Source of the DNA: Holacanthus passer
Lineage: Eukaryota; Chordata; Actinopteri; Pomacanthidae
Direction: 5' to 3'
Assembly (NCBI GenBank): GCA_025331565.1
Contig: JAFREQ010000017.1
Location: 1,984,001-2,048,000 of the forward strand
Length of the DNA stretch: 64,000 bases
Shown: in pieces, positions 39,401-50,500 of the stretch
Layout of the letters: each line of letters starts with the position of its first letter
Position numbering within the stretch: position 1 is the stretch's first letter
Translations under genes and position numbers: made by a program
Notes under the pieces: model-generated
Database searches by the model: none
Seen by the model: only the letters and a program-made list of their open reading frames with translations
Told to the model about the DNA's origin: nothing

Positions 39401-40915
39401 TGCTGCTCTTTGTTCACAGATTGATTTAGAATTTGTCACTATTGCTATCTATTTGGTGGAAATAAAAGCTGTTGACATATTCCAGGTTAGGCACAGTGGT
39501 AGCTTTTGTCTAAACAGGTGCAGTGATTCATTCTGCCTTCCCTTCTCTCTGCGGTGCTTCTGCATGGAGACTCTCCCACTGTGACTGTTTAATTAGTCAC
39601 CAATGTCTGTGTCAGTGTTTCAGCGCCGGGCCGCTCGACTCCCTTGGTGACAAACTGTTGCCAAAGAAACACATCCGCAGCGAGCTCAGATCCACTGATG
39701 CCGAGGGGCGGCTTGAAGAGTTCAGGGGGTGATTGAATTGTTTACAGCTCGGCTCTCTTTTTCACTTTTCTGTTGGGAAATATAGCATCATTTATGTCTG
39801 CTTGGCTTTTCCTTTGGCATAAATCTGAAATGACTAATGGTACACGGTGGCTCCTTGCCTCCGAACGACACTGTGAATATCAAAAGGATTGATCAAAGAC
39901 TTTATTAGCTACACCGCTCCAAACTAACACCCTCACTAAGATTTCTTTGTACTGTACAGTATATATAAGGAATCTGACATTTTCAGGCTCGGTTCCTTTT
40001 TTTTATGGTGTGCTTATTTTTTTGCTGACATGTTTTTTTTGTTTTTTTTTTTCTTCAGAACACCAAAACACGGGAGATTATTTTATGCCCTTTGGCAGAT
40101 TGTGTCTTCACAGAATCCCAAATACAAAGTTGATGCACAGCCAATATATAGAGATGATGAAACACACAGTTATTGCATTGATTGGGGAGTTTAGAATTGA
40201 AAATTAATTTTTTTTTTTTTTTCATATTTTGCTGGGGATCGTTCACTTGAATGCAATGTGATGTTAATGATATGAATTTGAGACACATTAAGTGATGGAG
40301 AAATTAGCGCCTACTCCAGGATCCACACTCTCCATAACTCAAAGCTTTAAATGCCACAGCACCATTTTACAGGCACAACTTTAAACTGCTGTGACTTCTC
40401 TCCTCACGCTGATCCGCTGACTCTAGTGCCACCCAGAGGTCTTAATGCTGCTGCAGCTCTGTCACACTTTGATTATACCTCTCTAACCTTGACGGCCCTC
40501 TTCGATCAAGGCTGTGTTGTTTGTCTACTGTCTCTTCTGAAGAGTTATTTTTCTGCTCAGATCTGAATATCCCTCTAAGTACACCCACCCCCATCCTCTT
40601 CTTCGCCGTCGCCGTCTTTCTCCTCCTTCTCCTCCTCTCCGGCGCCGTCGTGTCAACCTTGATTGTGAGAAGCGATCGCATCAAGACGTCGCCAAGTGCC
40701 TCCGCGTCTGACTTCTAAAAAAAGGATGAAGCTGAAAATTTGATAATCTCCAGAATGGGTGATCTTGTTAACATAATTAATCTCCAATTGTCATCTCACT
40801 TTTCTCCCCACTTTCTTTCCTCCCTTTGTCTCTCTTTCTCTTTCTCTCTCAGGTCTACATCCCCTGCAGAACAGCTATTGTCCTGGCCAACGAGGAGATA
40901 GATTACTGTTATTAG
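7594..40915 (+). CDS. gbe1: Glycogen branching enzyme, C-terminal part (six exons, 5' exons outside window)
   Basis: 1,4-alpha-glucan branching enzyme cuts an alpha-1,4 glucan chain and reattaches it as an alpha-1,6 branch during cytosolic glycogen synthesis. Joining 7594-7704, 7794-7965, 20227-20411, 23622-23752, 31311-31428 and 40853-40915 gives 780 nt, which is 259 codons plus TAG, with every junction GT-AG and in phase. The product aligns without large gaps to human GBE1 from about residue 446 to 702. It contains the end of the GH13 catalytic barrel, including the AESHDQ motif whose Asp equals human D481 of the catalytic triad, then NEFGHPEW, and then the C-terminal beta domain with FNFHPSKS and YGGHGRLDH. 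Positions equivalent to human disease-associated R515, R524, H545, R565 and H628 are all conserved, so the gene looks functional. The N-terminal CBM48 domain and the other catalytic residues lie upstream of the window. Introns measure 89, 12261, 3210, 7558 and 9424 bp. Which teleost paralogue this is cannot be decided here. Confidence 0.96.
7794..7965 (+). CDS. gbe1: gbe1 exon (human residues ~483-540)
   Basis: This 172 nt exon lies after an 89 bp intron. It begins after TTTCCAG and ends with a split Gly codon before GTGAGT. It encodes ALVGDKSLAFWLMD through IDRGLQLHKMIR to GEGYLNFIG, the last strands and helices of the catalytic barrel. The residues equal to human R515 and R524 are retained. 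Confidence 0.96.
12395..12530. repeat. Fish interspersed repeat remnant (retroelement-type)
   Basis: The stretch including TGTCTGTACAAATTTTCATT, then GCAATCCATTCAATTGTTG and TTGAGATGTTTTCAGTCTG, closely resembles a very common interspersed repeat in teleost genomes. The family name is from memory and not certain. It lies within the 12.3 kb gbe1 intron and codes for nothing. Confidence 0.5.
14975..15009 (+). repeat. Copy 1 of an interspersed repeat shared with 31569-31603
   Basis: These 35 nt match the reverse complement of 31569-31603 at 28 of 35 positions, including an unbroken first 13 nt (TAGAATTAGTATG). Two homologous segments in separate introns of one gene suggest a MITE-type DNA transposon family. 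The class is not determined. Confidence 0.5.
19003..19072 (+). repeat. CT-rich microsatellite
   Basis: Imperfect CT repeats become a perfect (CT)n run at the right end. The tract sits in the large gbe1 intron, about 1.15 kb before the next exon. Confidence 0.95.
19231..19253 (+). repeat. Poly(T) tract, 23 nt
   Basis: An uninterrupted run of T follows CATCACTC. It could be the A-tail of a minus-strand retro-insertion or simple slippage. Confidence 0.9.
20227..20411 (+). CDS. gbe1: gbe1 exon (human residues ~540-601)
   Basis: This 185 nt exon follows TGTTGCAG, completes the split Gly, and ends in phase 0 before GTAAGG. It encodes NEFGHPEWLDFPREGNN, then HYARRQF and DRDMNR, ending YGWLAAPP. 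It covers the end of the catalytic domain and the linker into the C-terminal domain. Human H545 and R565 equivalents are present. Confidence 0.97.
20412..23621 (+). other. gbe1 intron (3.2 kb)
   Basis: Non-coding. Its middle holds fish retroelement debris: a stretch near 21225-21300 reminiscent of a widespread fish LINE 3' region, and an RTE-like tail at 21555-21705. The remainder shows no recognisable gene. Confidence 0.7.
21555..21705 (+). repeat. RTE-like LINE/SINE 3' tail remnant
   Basis: The run CCAAGATTTAATGG, TTTCTTTCTTGGCCAATGC, CACCCTTCCATCAAGTATCA, then GACAAACAGACAAAC and CATAACCTTCTTGGCAGAGG, ending in GGTAATAAA, matches the recurrent 3' region of RTE-type elements in fish. It is diverged and non-coding. 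The assignment is by recall of the family pattern. Confidence 0.55.
23622..23752 (+). CDS. gbe1: gbe1 exon (human residues ~602-645)
   Basis: This 131 nt exon follows a long pyrimidine tract ending CTCCAG and ends with two bases of a Lys codon before GTATCC. It encodes AFVSAKHEEDKVIVFDRAN, LFIFNFHPSKSFQDY and EVPGK, part of the C-terminal all-beta amylase-type domain. The His of NFHPS equals human H628. Confidence 0.96.
26850..26876 (+). repeat. (TC)n microsatellite
   Basis: A perfect TC dinucleotide run, preceded by a short T tract, inside a gbe1 intron. Confidence 0.95.
30364..30409 (+). repeat. (CA)n microsatellite
   Basis: An almost perfect CA dinucleotide run with one interruption near its left end, in a gbe1 intron. 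It is likely polymorphic. Confidence 0.95.
31311..31428 (+). CDS. gbe1: gbe1 exon (human residues ~645-684)
   Basis: This 118 nt exon follows TTTGTCAG, completes the split Lys and ends in phase 0 before GTAAAT. It encodes YKIKLDSDEALYGGHGRLDH then FFTEASPFNGRANSIQ. This is the conserved GGH-RLDH section of the C-terminal beta domain. Confidence 0.96.
31569..31603 (-). repeat. Copy 2 of the interspersed repeat at 14975-15009 (opposite orientation)
   Basis: This is the reverse-complement counterpart of 14975-15009 (28 of 35 identical). The flank at about 31665-31850 (GTATGCATAC palindrome, then CACCATTGTCCCACAATGCA) may be the rest of the element. Confidence 0.5.
32529..32548 (+). repeat. Poly(A) tract, 20 nt
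   Basis: An uninterrupted A run in the last gbe1 intron, followed by GGCTGGATC. No retroelement body is recognised upstream. Confidence 0.9.
35185..35240 (+). repeat. Possible hAT-type MITE terminus
   Basis: CCAGTGATTCTAAAAGTGGG followed by GGCACCCTGGGGTGTCTTGA resembles the frequent vertebrate hAT-derived end of the type CAGTGGTTCTCAAAGTGGGG. The opposite end was not found. Confidence 0.35.
38600..39093 (-). mobile_element. Decayed Tc1/mariner element with internally deleted transposase start
   Basis: Read on the minus strand from about 39090, this segment holds the terminal region of a common fish Tc1-like transposon. The two near-repeated motifs CAACTTTTGTGGAATTG and GTCCCAACTTTGTTTGAAAC are part of it. 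The start of its transposase follows. The minus-strand frame at 38597-38815 shows QARMERGSTLCQ, matching the usual start, and then jumps to IKEITTWTQEHF and LSVNTVH, which are normally about 60 residues further on. An internal deletion has therefore removed most of the helix-turn-helix region, and the catalytic DDE part is absent. It is a dead fragment within the last gbe1 intron. Confidence 0.7.
40853..40915 (+). CDS. gbe1: gbe1 terminal coding exon with stop
   Basis: This 63 nt coding segment follows a CT-rich acceptor ending CTCTCAG at 40852. It encodes VYIPCRTAIVLANEEIDYCY and then TAG at 40913-40915. It matches the human C-terminus VYIPSRVALIL but is two residues longer, and the last residues diverge, as is usual for this tail. 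Confidence 0.93.
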   Translation, partial: VYIPCRTAIVLANEEIDYCY

Positions 40916-41819
40916 AGGATGATTGTCTCCACAGAGACCAGGATCGAGAATGGATTCCAACCTCAAACTGAGTGTTAACAATCACCTTCATCTTAAAGTG
41001 TCAACCTTGCACACCACCCAAACCCACTTTTTGTGTTCAAGTCTTTTTCTAAATGCAGGGGGAAAAAAGCATTGTGAGCGTGTGTGCTTTCAAACACCAT
41101 CTGCAACCTTAGATGCTGTGTAACCCCATTTACTACAGATTGCTCCATTTGGGAAGTGTCCAACCTAACCAGCAGCTAGATGCTAAAACTTAAAACCCTG
41201 CCGAGTCCGTCCACCACTAGCCAGCAGCCATTTATAGGCTCTGTTGAATTTGGCGTGTCATCTGAAACACATGACCAGAGACTGTGGCAGAGGGAAGCAA
41301 TGCTGCGAGCATTCAAACATGATCAAAGCTCACAGAAAATGAGAATATTTTAGAATGTTTTGTATGTTGAAATACATTTTACTTGGTTTGACTATTTTGT
41401 ATTTAAATACAAATAATGTTACAGTGTCAAAGACACAAAGACATTGTCAGTATTACCAGCACTTGTTAATCAAAACGTCCAGATCTTCAATCACTGCTGA
41501 TCCGACTCTGTTAATTTGCATTGTGGGACATTGTAAGTATAAAAATATTGTAATTTGCACAAAGTAATAAGCTGCTTTGAATTATTATACTTTTAATGGG
41601 TATCTGAAACAGTTGTTGTAATGTCTGAATTTATGCAGCTACTGGGAGCATTTATGTGGGTATTTATGGCCCTGTTATTAAGCCAGTAATTTGCAGCTAA
41701 AGCAAAGTGATAAAATCACCTAATTTGGATTGTTCACAGTGTGTTGCATAATGCCCAAGTAACATTTTTTTTTCCACTTTGCAAAAAGTAATGCACAGAT
41801 TTCACCTGCATTCGTTCAC

Positions 41820-41825
41820 ATTAAA
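41820..41825 (+). terminator. Possible poly(A) signal (ATTAAA) for gbe1
   Basis: This is the common poly(A) signal variant ATTAAA, about 0.9 kb after the gbe1 stop codon, followed within 20 nt by a GT-rich stretch (TTTGTGTCGTG). No canonical AATAAA lies nearer. The next one I see is AATAAA at 42937-42942, about 2 kb from the stop. The true 3' end cannot be fixed from sequence alone. Confidence 0.3.
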
Positions 41826-44800
41826 GTAGTTTGTGTCGTGAATTGCACTAAACTCTAAACTGAAATAAGTTGACAGTGATGATTAGCACATCATTTTGTG
41901 TGGGAGAGGAATATTTTACAGGTACACTGTGACTCACACACCTGACTACTTTAAGATACTGTGATTTATGTGCACCATGTTCATTAGGTTCTGTAGCATT
42001 CCCCTGGGATCTTTGCAGACGTTCCAGAAAAACACAACCTAAATTCACACAGAGAGCGACACGTGCCTCTCCCAATTGGCTCTGACTTTTGTGACTTTTG
42101 TCTCAACACACTTGATGCACTCTGGTAGCTGCTCCGAGAAAAGGCTATTGATTAACGAAAATGCGTACGAACCGAGCAACATCGCTGATGATAGGTGGCT
42201 GTTTTTGTGGTGGCTGAACTCACTCACTCAGGCAACGTGTCATTAAAATCTTTCACACAACAGGTTTCATGTTATGAGGGTATATTTTGCAAATGACTGT
42301 GATAATTGATGTGTTTCCAGCCTTTATGTTCTTTAGGTTTCCAGCCTCCTTCTAAAAGTCCCTTGTTGCCATATGAATAGATTTCTTTTGGATCATTTTC
42401 AGCATTCTCTGCACGTTTTATCAAAGCAATGCTGCTGTAAGTGAAACAAGAGCTGATTTTGGGCATCCCAGATAAAAGCTAATGCCTTGATTTACTGCCA
42501 TGGATACTGTAATTCTGTGATCCACACCTACCGCATTAGTACAGATTCTCAGCCATTTAAGCGGTGTATTATAGCATATGGCAGGTTTTGATCTACCTCC
42601 CCTGCAGCTGAACAAAACAAATTTATATTCAGGACCATCTTCCTGTGTTTAGCCAAAACTATCATGAACATGTCATTTCTTTTTGTGGAACACCAAAGCG
42701 TTCAGAAAATGCCTTTCTCCCCCTCTCGAAAAGTACAGAGAGGATCGCTCTGCATACATTTCAAGCAACAAGGTTATGAGATTGAAGTGGAGTGTTTAAT
42801 CATCCCTCATCTGACCCAATGTCATTGTCATTTTACCGCTGCCAAAATGAATTGTCTGCTTTTGTTCTCAAAAGTAAAATTGATGTCTGATGCACAGTAA
42901 CTATTGCAGAATATTTCTTTCAGTGTTGCTAATGTTAATAAATCAGTGCCTGTCGAGCCACGAGGAAAATGTGGATGAACTGGATGTGCAGTCCGACCAC
43001 TGATTCTGTCCTAACGTATACTGAGGTGCGGGAATATTGATGATCCTTTGTCAGCAAGTACAGAAACTATTCTTTTTGGTCTCGATAGTTGGACACTTCA
43101 CTGTACTTTTAGATGTTGTTTTAAGATGCCATCTGTCAGTTTCGTCCATCGGTGGATTTCCCACATGGTGGAGGCTTGTAGCCAAGAAGAAGAGATGTTT
43201 CAGTCATTTTAAATATTCATTTACTTTGTTGTCTTAAGTGCATCTAGTTTCTAGGTGACTGTCAGGAGAGATGCTACAGAAAGAAATAATATATGATAGA
43301 AAAAAACTGCTGATTTCATTAAAGATTAGATAACTTAAATGAAGAATAATTATCTTACCATCACATTTTTATTGGTTCTTGATGTCATTTGAACACAATG
43401 TCCAAAGAGTAATTCTTGATATGATTTAATTTAGATTTTTTTTTTGTTAGTGGAATTTTATTTGCCAGAAAACATTTCAGATACTGAATCTTTTACTATT
43501 TAGAAACAAAAGTCTTTTAACAAGGTGTAGAAAATTCTTATGGAGCTCTTTTTCATTTGTCAGCAAACTGTACAACAACATTATGCAGATTATATTTAAA
43601 TTTTGACTTTTTCATGTGCAATTTAACTAGAAAACTAGGAAACAAGTGATAATGAATAACACAATAACACAACAATACAATATATCAAAAATGAACTTTA
43701 CTTTTTCCTCTAAGACCTTTAAACCTCCTTGAAATGTGAGTCTTTGGGACGACAAAAGAAAGAATCTTCTTTGCACTCGACACTGAAACATAAAGTTTCA
43801 GTTTCCATTTGGTGACCAGAGAAGCTGTGAAATGTTGTTACGGGACTATACAGAGAAATCGCCCCGGTGATTCCCACAACATGATGTAAGGAGGATGAAA
43901 GACAACTCATCAGGCCATAATACTTACATTTCCATTTCCTAGGCATCCACAATTTGTGCTACTTACACCAGATTATGTGTCTTTGTGCGCTGGCATCGAT
44001 ACAAGCAGCTTCCTAATAGCAGCTGCACCATGAAAAGCAGTTTGGGAAGATCACAATGTGGCTTTTGAAGAGGCTGTTTCACAAAGGTGCTAATTCAATT
44101 CATTTCTGAGGCTCAGTTTTTGTGGTGCTCAGAGGATGCACGTATGCATACACGTTTTCAGAAGCTGTTTCGGGGCATCTCACTTGGTTTAGGTGCATGT
44201 TTCTAAGCTGCATGACATGTCTCATGAAAACTTTTCTTTCTCTCAAGTACCTTATGAATGCAAAGGCCAAAAATAAGCAATTCCCCACCTCCCAAAAAAC
44301 CCTCTGGCCTTTTTCCAAAAGTGGTCCTCGCTCACTTTATAATATTCATGTGCTACCACAGGGTATGGCTTATACAATATAATGCAGTCCAGTCGACACA
44401 GTCTACACAGTGGACAAAATAACAGAAACACTTTGCAGCAGAATTCAACACCGACGCAAACTATGGCCTCAGAGGTTACCTGAGTTAAACCCACACTTTT
44501 CTGAAACAGTCACAGCAAAAACTGAACTGCAAGCTTCACAATAGATGTGAGCGAATGGGTATTTCATGTGGGGTTGCGGTGAATTTTACAGCTGTTTATG
44601 TTGTTGAACGCAGCCCCTGCAGATACGCCATGAAATATGCAGGACATACTGTATACGTGGTGCCGTGCATGAGAAGATTTTATTAGTAACCCTGAAAGCA
44701 GAATGTATTCTGTGTTGTAACGGTTTGTCTTTTTGTATTTCTTATGGGCTCACAAGGATAGAAATGCCTAGAGGGAACATCCCGGAGAATGCAATATTGT

Positions 44801-46039
44801 CAAAGTCAGAATTGGGGGTATGACATGCACAAAGAGAATATTTGCAGAGTCTGACCCGTGAGACTGCACAAGTCAGGGAGGGATTTCACCATTCATGCCG
44901 CTGCAGCTCTAATACAAAATGCTTGAGATGATATTCTATTCAGTTACTTGAGCTTTTCAGATAAATACTCACTTAGACCGAGACGCGCTTTAGAAATTAG
45001 AAATGCAAAGGTAAAGACATTAATTAGAGAAATGCTTGTTAGGTCAGGTGCTTCTATCTGCCGGCACATTAGGAAAACAACCATTGAATAATTTCAAGAA
45101 CAAGCACAGAGGAACATTTAGTATTAGAATAAAACAATAAGATTTGAAGGGCAAATGTCATCGAATGCCACGATAAAAGGGGTCGACACTGTGTTTGGTC
45201 TCAGATGACTTCTATTTCTTTCAGTTTGATATTCGAGGGTTCAAACAGCCGAGAAAACAGGACTTAAAAAGCCTGAATCACTCAGACCTCTATTTGCCAC
45301 ATTTGATGAAATATGAATAAAAATGTTAAGAGTTAAACTTTTCTTTAACCCAAGCTGAGTCCTGCAAATTAAAGACAACCTGTGTGAACCTGCACCACAG
45401 TACGAACCAGACAGTTATTTTTCTAGGATGGTAAGAGACTGTCCTCCACAACTTTAGAGGCGGACCTCTCCAGCACCGCCTTGAATAATTCTCCCCTCAC
45501 ATCTTCAGAAGCTTGTACACGAGGAAACCGCTTTCTCACTTTTCCGACTCAGAAGGCAACATTTTTGAAACGGGCGATAAGGCAGCGAGATGTTGGCACG
45601 CAGGATAAGGCAGGCTGAGAACAGACAGAAGCAGCTCAGGGTGAGAATGGGTCACTTCAGCGTGATGCAGCAGCCGGAATAAATTATTCTTTCACAGAAT
45701 TTTATTCAAAACTGTAAACTGATAGCAAGACAGGGGGCCTTGATTAACATAGTTGATGAGGTGGATGCAGAGTCCTCTGTAATTTCAACCAAAAAAGAAA
45801 CAGCAATAATGAAAGTGGTGGCATGAAACACCCCGGAGAGCCTTTGTGTTATTTGTGCTAAAAAAAGATATTCAAGTTTTACACCTTTATAGACTCAAAG
45901 GAAATATGGATTGACAGATTATATGTTACAGCATCTCTACATTCATATGAAATATCTGGCTATAAGATAAACAGGAGTAAGAGTGAAGGTCATTCCTCTC
46001 GACTCTCACACTTTTAAGAATGATCTGTTGACTTGGTGT

Positions 46040-46720
46040 TTCGGTGCATAACAATAAATAAGTAGATATAAAATAGAAATATGTATAAGATATTATTTAA
46101 ATGAAGGAGCTACAGTTTCACCAGGGACTGTAGAAAAATTCACAGTTTGCAGTATAGGAATGTTTGAAATGTCCAAGATAGTCGTCCAGAAAAACATGTT
46201 AATGTAACACACAGAGTCAGGGGGCACAGCTTTACATTATGTGTAGTGTCTAATGGGGGGGAGTCAGCGTCCGGGGGGTCTCTGGCCTCAGTGATGAGGC
46301 CAGCTGCAGTCGGGAAAAGCTGGATATTTTGGTCTAAATGAACCGCAGTATCCTGCCAGAGGGGAGTGGCTCAAATCTTAGTGTCCGGGTGAGCGGGGTG
46401 GGCCACAGTCTTGTGCCCCTGTCCTTGGCAGTGGCAGCAGCAGACCAGATGGTCATGGAGGAGATGATGTTCAGCTCCCACTTGGGTGATGACGGTGCCC
46501 AGGAAGCGGAAGGACTCCACAGTGTTGACCGGGGGGGGGGGGCACACAGGGCAATGAGGGGCCAGGCTCTTCCTGACGTCCACAACCATCTCCACTATCT
46601 TTAGAGCTCCATGTCAGCAGGTGGTCAATCTCTCACCACAGATGAGCCCAGCGAGGGTGGTGTCGTTCACATACTTCAGGAGCTTGACTGACTGATGACT
46701 GGAGGTGCAGCTGTTGGTGT
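46040..46720 (-). mobile_element. LINE fragment (Rex1/CR1-like reverse transcriptase remnant)
   Basis: On the minus strand, overlapping frames at 46334-46595 give EMVVDVRKSLAP, PVNTVESFRFLGTVITQ, WELNI and TIWSAAATAKD. These are the conserved blocks after the catalytic centre in a reverse transcriptase family very abundant in fish. Further 5' on the minus strand, near 46655-46686, KLLKYVNDTTLAGLI stands where intact copies read FADDTTLIGLI, so the catalytic FADD box is mutated. WELNI runs almost directly into TIWSAAATA, although intact copies have many residues between them, so there is an internal deletion as well as frameshifts. The right boundary near 46720 is a 5' truncation and the left end is approximate. 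Confidence 0.75.
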
Positions 46721-47492
46721 ATTTGGAAATTAAATGTAATGGAATATCTCTTACTCAGAACATGAGCACCTGCCAAGGTACAGTGGCCAGTGTGTACAGA
46801 TCATTAGCCTGCAGCTCCTATTGCCTCCTGCTGCAGCTTGCATGGGAACTGGATTTGAATTCCTCACTAATTAGACTGGGAAATGTGTGTATTAATTAAA
46901 AATAATGAATTAAGTCCTCATTTTTCAAAACATCCATCACAACCTGTAGCACCAGAGGATGTACAAGATGTTTATGAGATAGTTTTGGAGCAGCCTCATG
47001 TTTGTGTCTCTGTGTTTTACCGTTATATTCAAGTCATGGAGCCAAGTATCCGAAAAACAAAAGAAACAAAAAGAAAATTGAAGGTCATTTAACAACAGCT
47101 GCTATGAATTTTTTATTATTTTCTATTATTGTTTGTATTATTATAAATACAAAAATAAATAACCTGGTGATCTTTGAAAAAATTCATATCCTCAAAGACT
47201 CCAAACATCTGGATTAAAAAAATAGTAATTTGGTTTGGAATGAAATGATATTGAACCCGTTTGTTTGACACAAGACAAACTTAAAGTTTTAAATTGATAT
47301 GTTTTAATTTAATTGTAAAATAATACAATATAGACAAACACAAGTGCTAATTAAACTTTTACATTTTGTTTCATGTTGTAGAAACTGAGCACCAACGTGC
47401 AGTCTGTCATTCCTGGCTACTGTCTTTGTTTGGATTAAGAAACTGTGCACCAAGTGGAAAACAGGTTAAAAATCTTTATCATGTTTTGGTTG

Positions 47493-47512
47493 TTTTTTTT
47501 TTTTTTTTTTTT
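47493..47512 (+). repeat. Poly(T) tract
   Basis: A run of 20 T in the intergenic region, preceded by TTTTGGTTG. Confidence 0.9.
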
Positions 47513-50500
47513 ATCCTGATGGTTCGAAGAGTCTATGGGGATTCAGTTGTTTCAAAGATCACCTGGTTATTTATTTATCTGGAAAAAGGATGTTTATCTC
47601 TGTGACTTGATGGTAAAATGTGAGAGGCAAGTTTTGGCGTTTTTGTATCTTGTAGTTTATCATTTTTTCCCTTTTGTCAGAAGCTTCCAATGTTTGTGCG
47701 AAAAGCAAGACTGAACTATCTCTTTATTGAAAACATGAAGATGAAATTCAGTGAAAATATCAATCTTCTCATATAAGTTTTGGTAAGACAAGTAAATTTC
47801 CTGAAAATGTTGTTGAGTATTTTACCATTATTAGTCGTCCTTTGGCTCAGACGGTGCAGGAGTGTGGGCTGCACTGTGTTTGCTTGTAATTTGACTGAAT
47901 TCCTATTTAATGGGATGATGCCAAATGAGCTGCTGAATGAAGTGCATGGTGATGATTCAATCAATACAATTCAGTGGGCACACTTTTAAGTAAAACATGC
48001 CACAGGACCCAGTTAGTTCACCCAAATAAGTTCACTTTTAATAGGTACAATTTTTATATTGAAATTATACAAAATTCCTGAGCTCAATTTTGAGAAATTT
48101 TCAGATCCTTTTCAAGTTTCTGTATCAAAAGCTTGAGAAGGAGGAATCCTGTCCTCAACTGGTCCAACTGATTTAAATCTTCACTTTTACTGTGATTAAA
48201 CATCTTTGGGGGTTGGATCAGGCCTTCAGCAGTCTGGCATCAGCACAGGAGAAGATCAATGTGGGAAACAGACATTACAACATGTGGGACTGTTGTTGGG
48301 CCCAGCAGAGAGCCGAGTGTTGATGTTCTTTTTGTCAGCGCAGTTTTTCATCTTTATGCAGAACACTTGCTGGTGACTGGTTCCAATGCAGATCTTTGGG
48401 ACCCAAAGTGCCACTTGTTTTCTATTGTACAAGGTAATTGAATGCATTCTCCTGGTATCTCGTGTCTATTCAGTCCTCATTAAACAGCTTGAATGAAAAC
48501 CATCAGTACTCGAGCCCCTGAGAACCAGAGCTGGGAAACATTGGTAGAAGCTGCATTAATACAGAATCCATCCATTTATGAAGGTGGTTCAGATAAGTTC
48601 ACAGGCTGGGAAACGATCCAGCAGACGTGTGCAGATACTGTGTCTAAAAGGAGCAAAATGCAGTGATATCTGGAGAGGAAGAGCGTGCAAATTTTTCTTA
48701 TGAAGTACTCCCTTCTCCGAGTCCCACAGGAACCGCATTACTTTCAAAATCACCTTAGAGCACCAACTCCCATTTATCAAGGCGATCCACAATTGGCCCA
48801 CAGGGTGACCGGCAGTCAAACATAAATCTAGAAATGTCAGATAAGGCAGCAAATACAGCACTTTTCTTACCAATTATATCTTTGCAAGCTTTGATACATG
48901 AACTAGTTATAGTCAAAGCAAAGAAGGGAATCATGAAGCCGCCCAAATATCCAACAGATCTCAACAGCCTCTGCAGCTGGTTTAAGAGCAGCTGATGTGG
49001 TTGGGAGGCTGGATGGAGCTTAGTCATGACTGGTGTGGCTTCCTTTTTGTATGCTGAGCAGCCTGTAAGGATCGGCCCGCCTTGATAATCCCAAATCCCG
49101 GTGTAGATTCTGGGCCTATATGTGGAGAATCAGGCTGAAATAAGAGGATCACGACATGGTGCCGCTCCACAGCCACAGCGGGAGACTCCAGAGCAGCAGC
49201 AGCTTTGCTTCCCCCCTCTGAGACTCTTGCAACTTCACAAGAGATCCATAATCATCCGGCGTCGATGTGACAGTTTGCATGAGACGATGAGAGGAAGGAG
49301 GACCAGCAGGGAGACATGTCAACATAAGCAAACTGACACAGAGCCAGATTTCATATGAAGACATGAGTGCAGAGTGTGTTCCTGACCACCATCCTGGGTG
49401 CCTCACAGAGGGCCACACGAGGAGGCTGTTTGCTTGTAAAGAGCACCATCTAGTGGCTGCAGCTGGTGCTTGCAGAAACTTTTTGGAGCTATTCCTTGAA
49501 TCAGGGTGGAGCCACAGAAAGCTGGGTTGGACCTCCCACTATGTGTGTCCTCAAACCATCTGTGTGAAGGCTGATGAAAGAGTCCACACAGCTGTGAGGA
49601 GTTGGGTGAAAGAGGCTTTTTGAGGATTGTCTTCTGTAGAAAGGTAAGAACTTTTTTTTTTTTTTTTTGTGACTCTCTAAAATGAAGTAGTTTGTGAATA
49701 GATGTGTGAGGCTGTAGTTTTTAGCCGAAGGGGCCATGAAAGCCTGAACGTGGCTGCTCACAGGCTGCACATGGTCTGAAGCAGGAAGGAAGCGTCGGCT
49801 GATGCAATGGAACCTGAAGTCAGCTCTGCCTTTCCTTCATGCCAGGACACTTTGAAATGAGAGGGCGAACAGATGATACACTGTTTCGAGTCCATTACAA
49901 GTAGTTTTTAAAGCGGATGTTTGCAGCTTGTGAAGCCTGAGCTGCGAGCACGAGGAGGAACTCTCGCCTTTTATAGCTGCACATAGTTTAAGGAGTGTCA
50001 TTTGCAGCAATGCTGAGTGTGTGTGTGTGTGTGTGGACTCATGTGAATCCACAGTGTAAATACAGGCAACAAACCAATGCTTGCACATTTTATATTAAGC
50101 TTTAAATGTGAAGCTTCGAGTTATATTCACCTATATTTGATAGAAATTTGCTCAGAATATTTTTTGGTCAAATTTTCATGTATTTTGTCCCAATTTGTTA
50201 AACATCTGTTAACAAACTTTGTGTGTGAAATAATGAGTTTAGCTTTAATCATGCAGAGTTGAAACTAAATAAAATGAATGCTCAGATAAAGTTAATCATA
50301 TTTATCTTTGTCAAATTATCCTAATGTGCAATAATATTAAAAGCAAAGTCGACATATGTATCATTTCAGGCTAAAGAGACCAACTTTATTTGACATGAAT
50401 TTGATTTGTTCAGTCTGTCTTAAAACAGCACTCACATGTCCATCTGTACAAGTGTCTCTGGTCTCTGCTCCTGTCCACAGTGACAAGAGACAGATCCCTT

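Larger units (their letters stand above)
31429..40852 (+). other. gbe1 last intron (9.4 kb)
   Basis: Non-coding. It contains a repeat shared with the 14975 element (31569-31603), a 20-nt A run at 32529-32548, a hAT-like terminus near 35185-35240 and a Tc1 transposase remnant at about 38600-39093. The block 32900-33540 is mixed in composition with several TAAT/ATTA cores. Confidence 0.7.
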
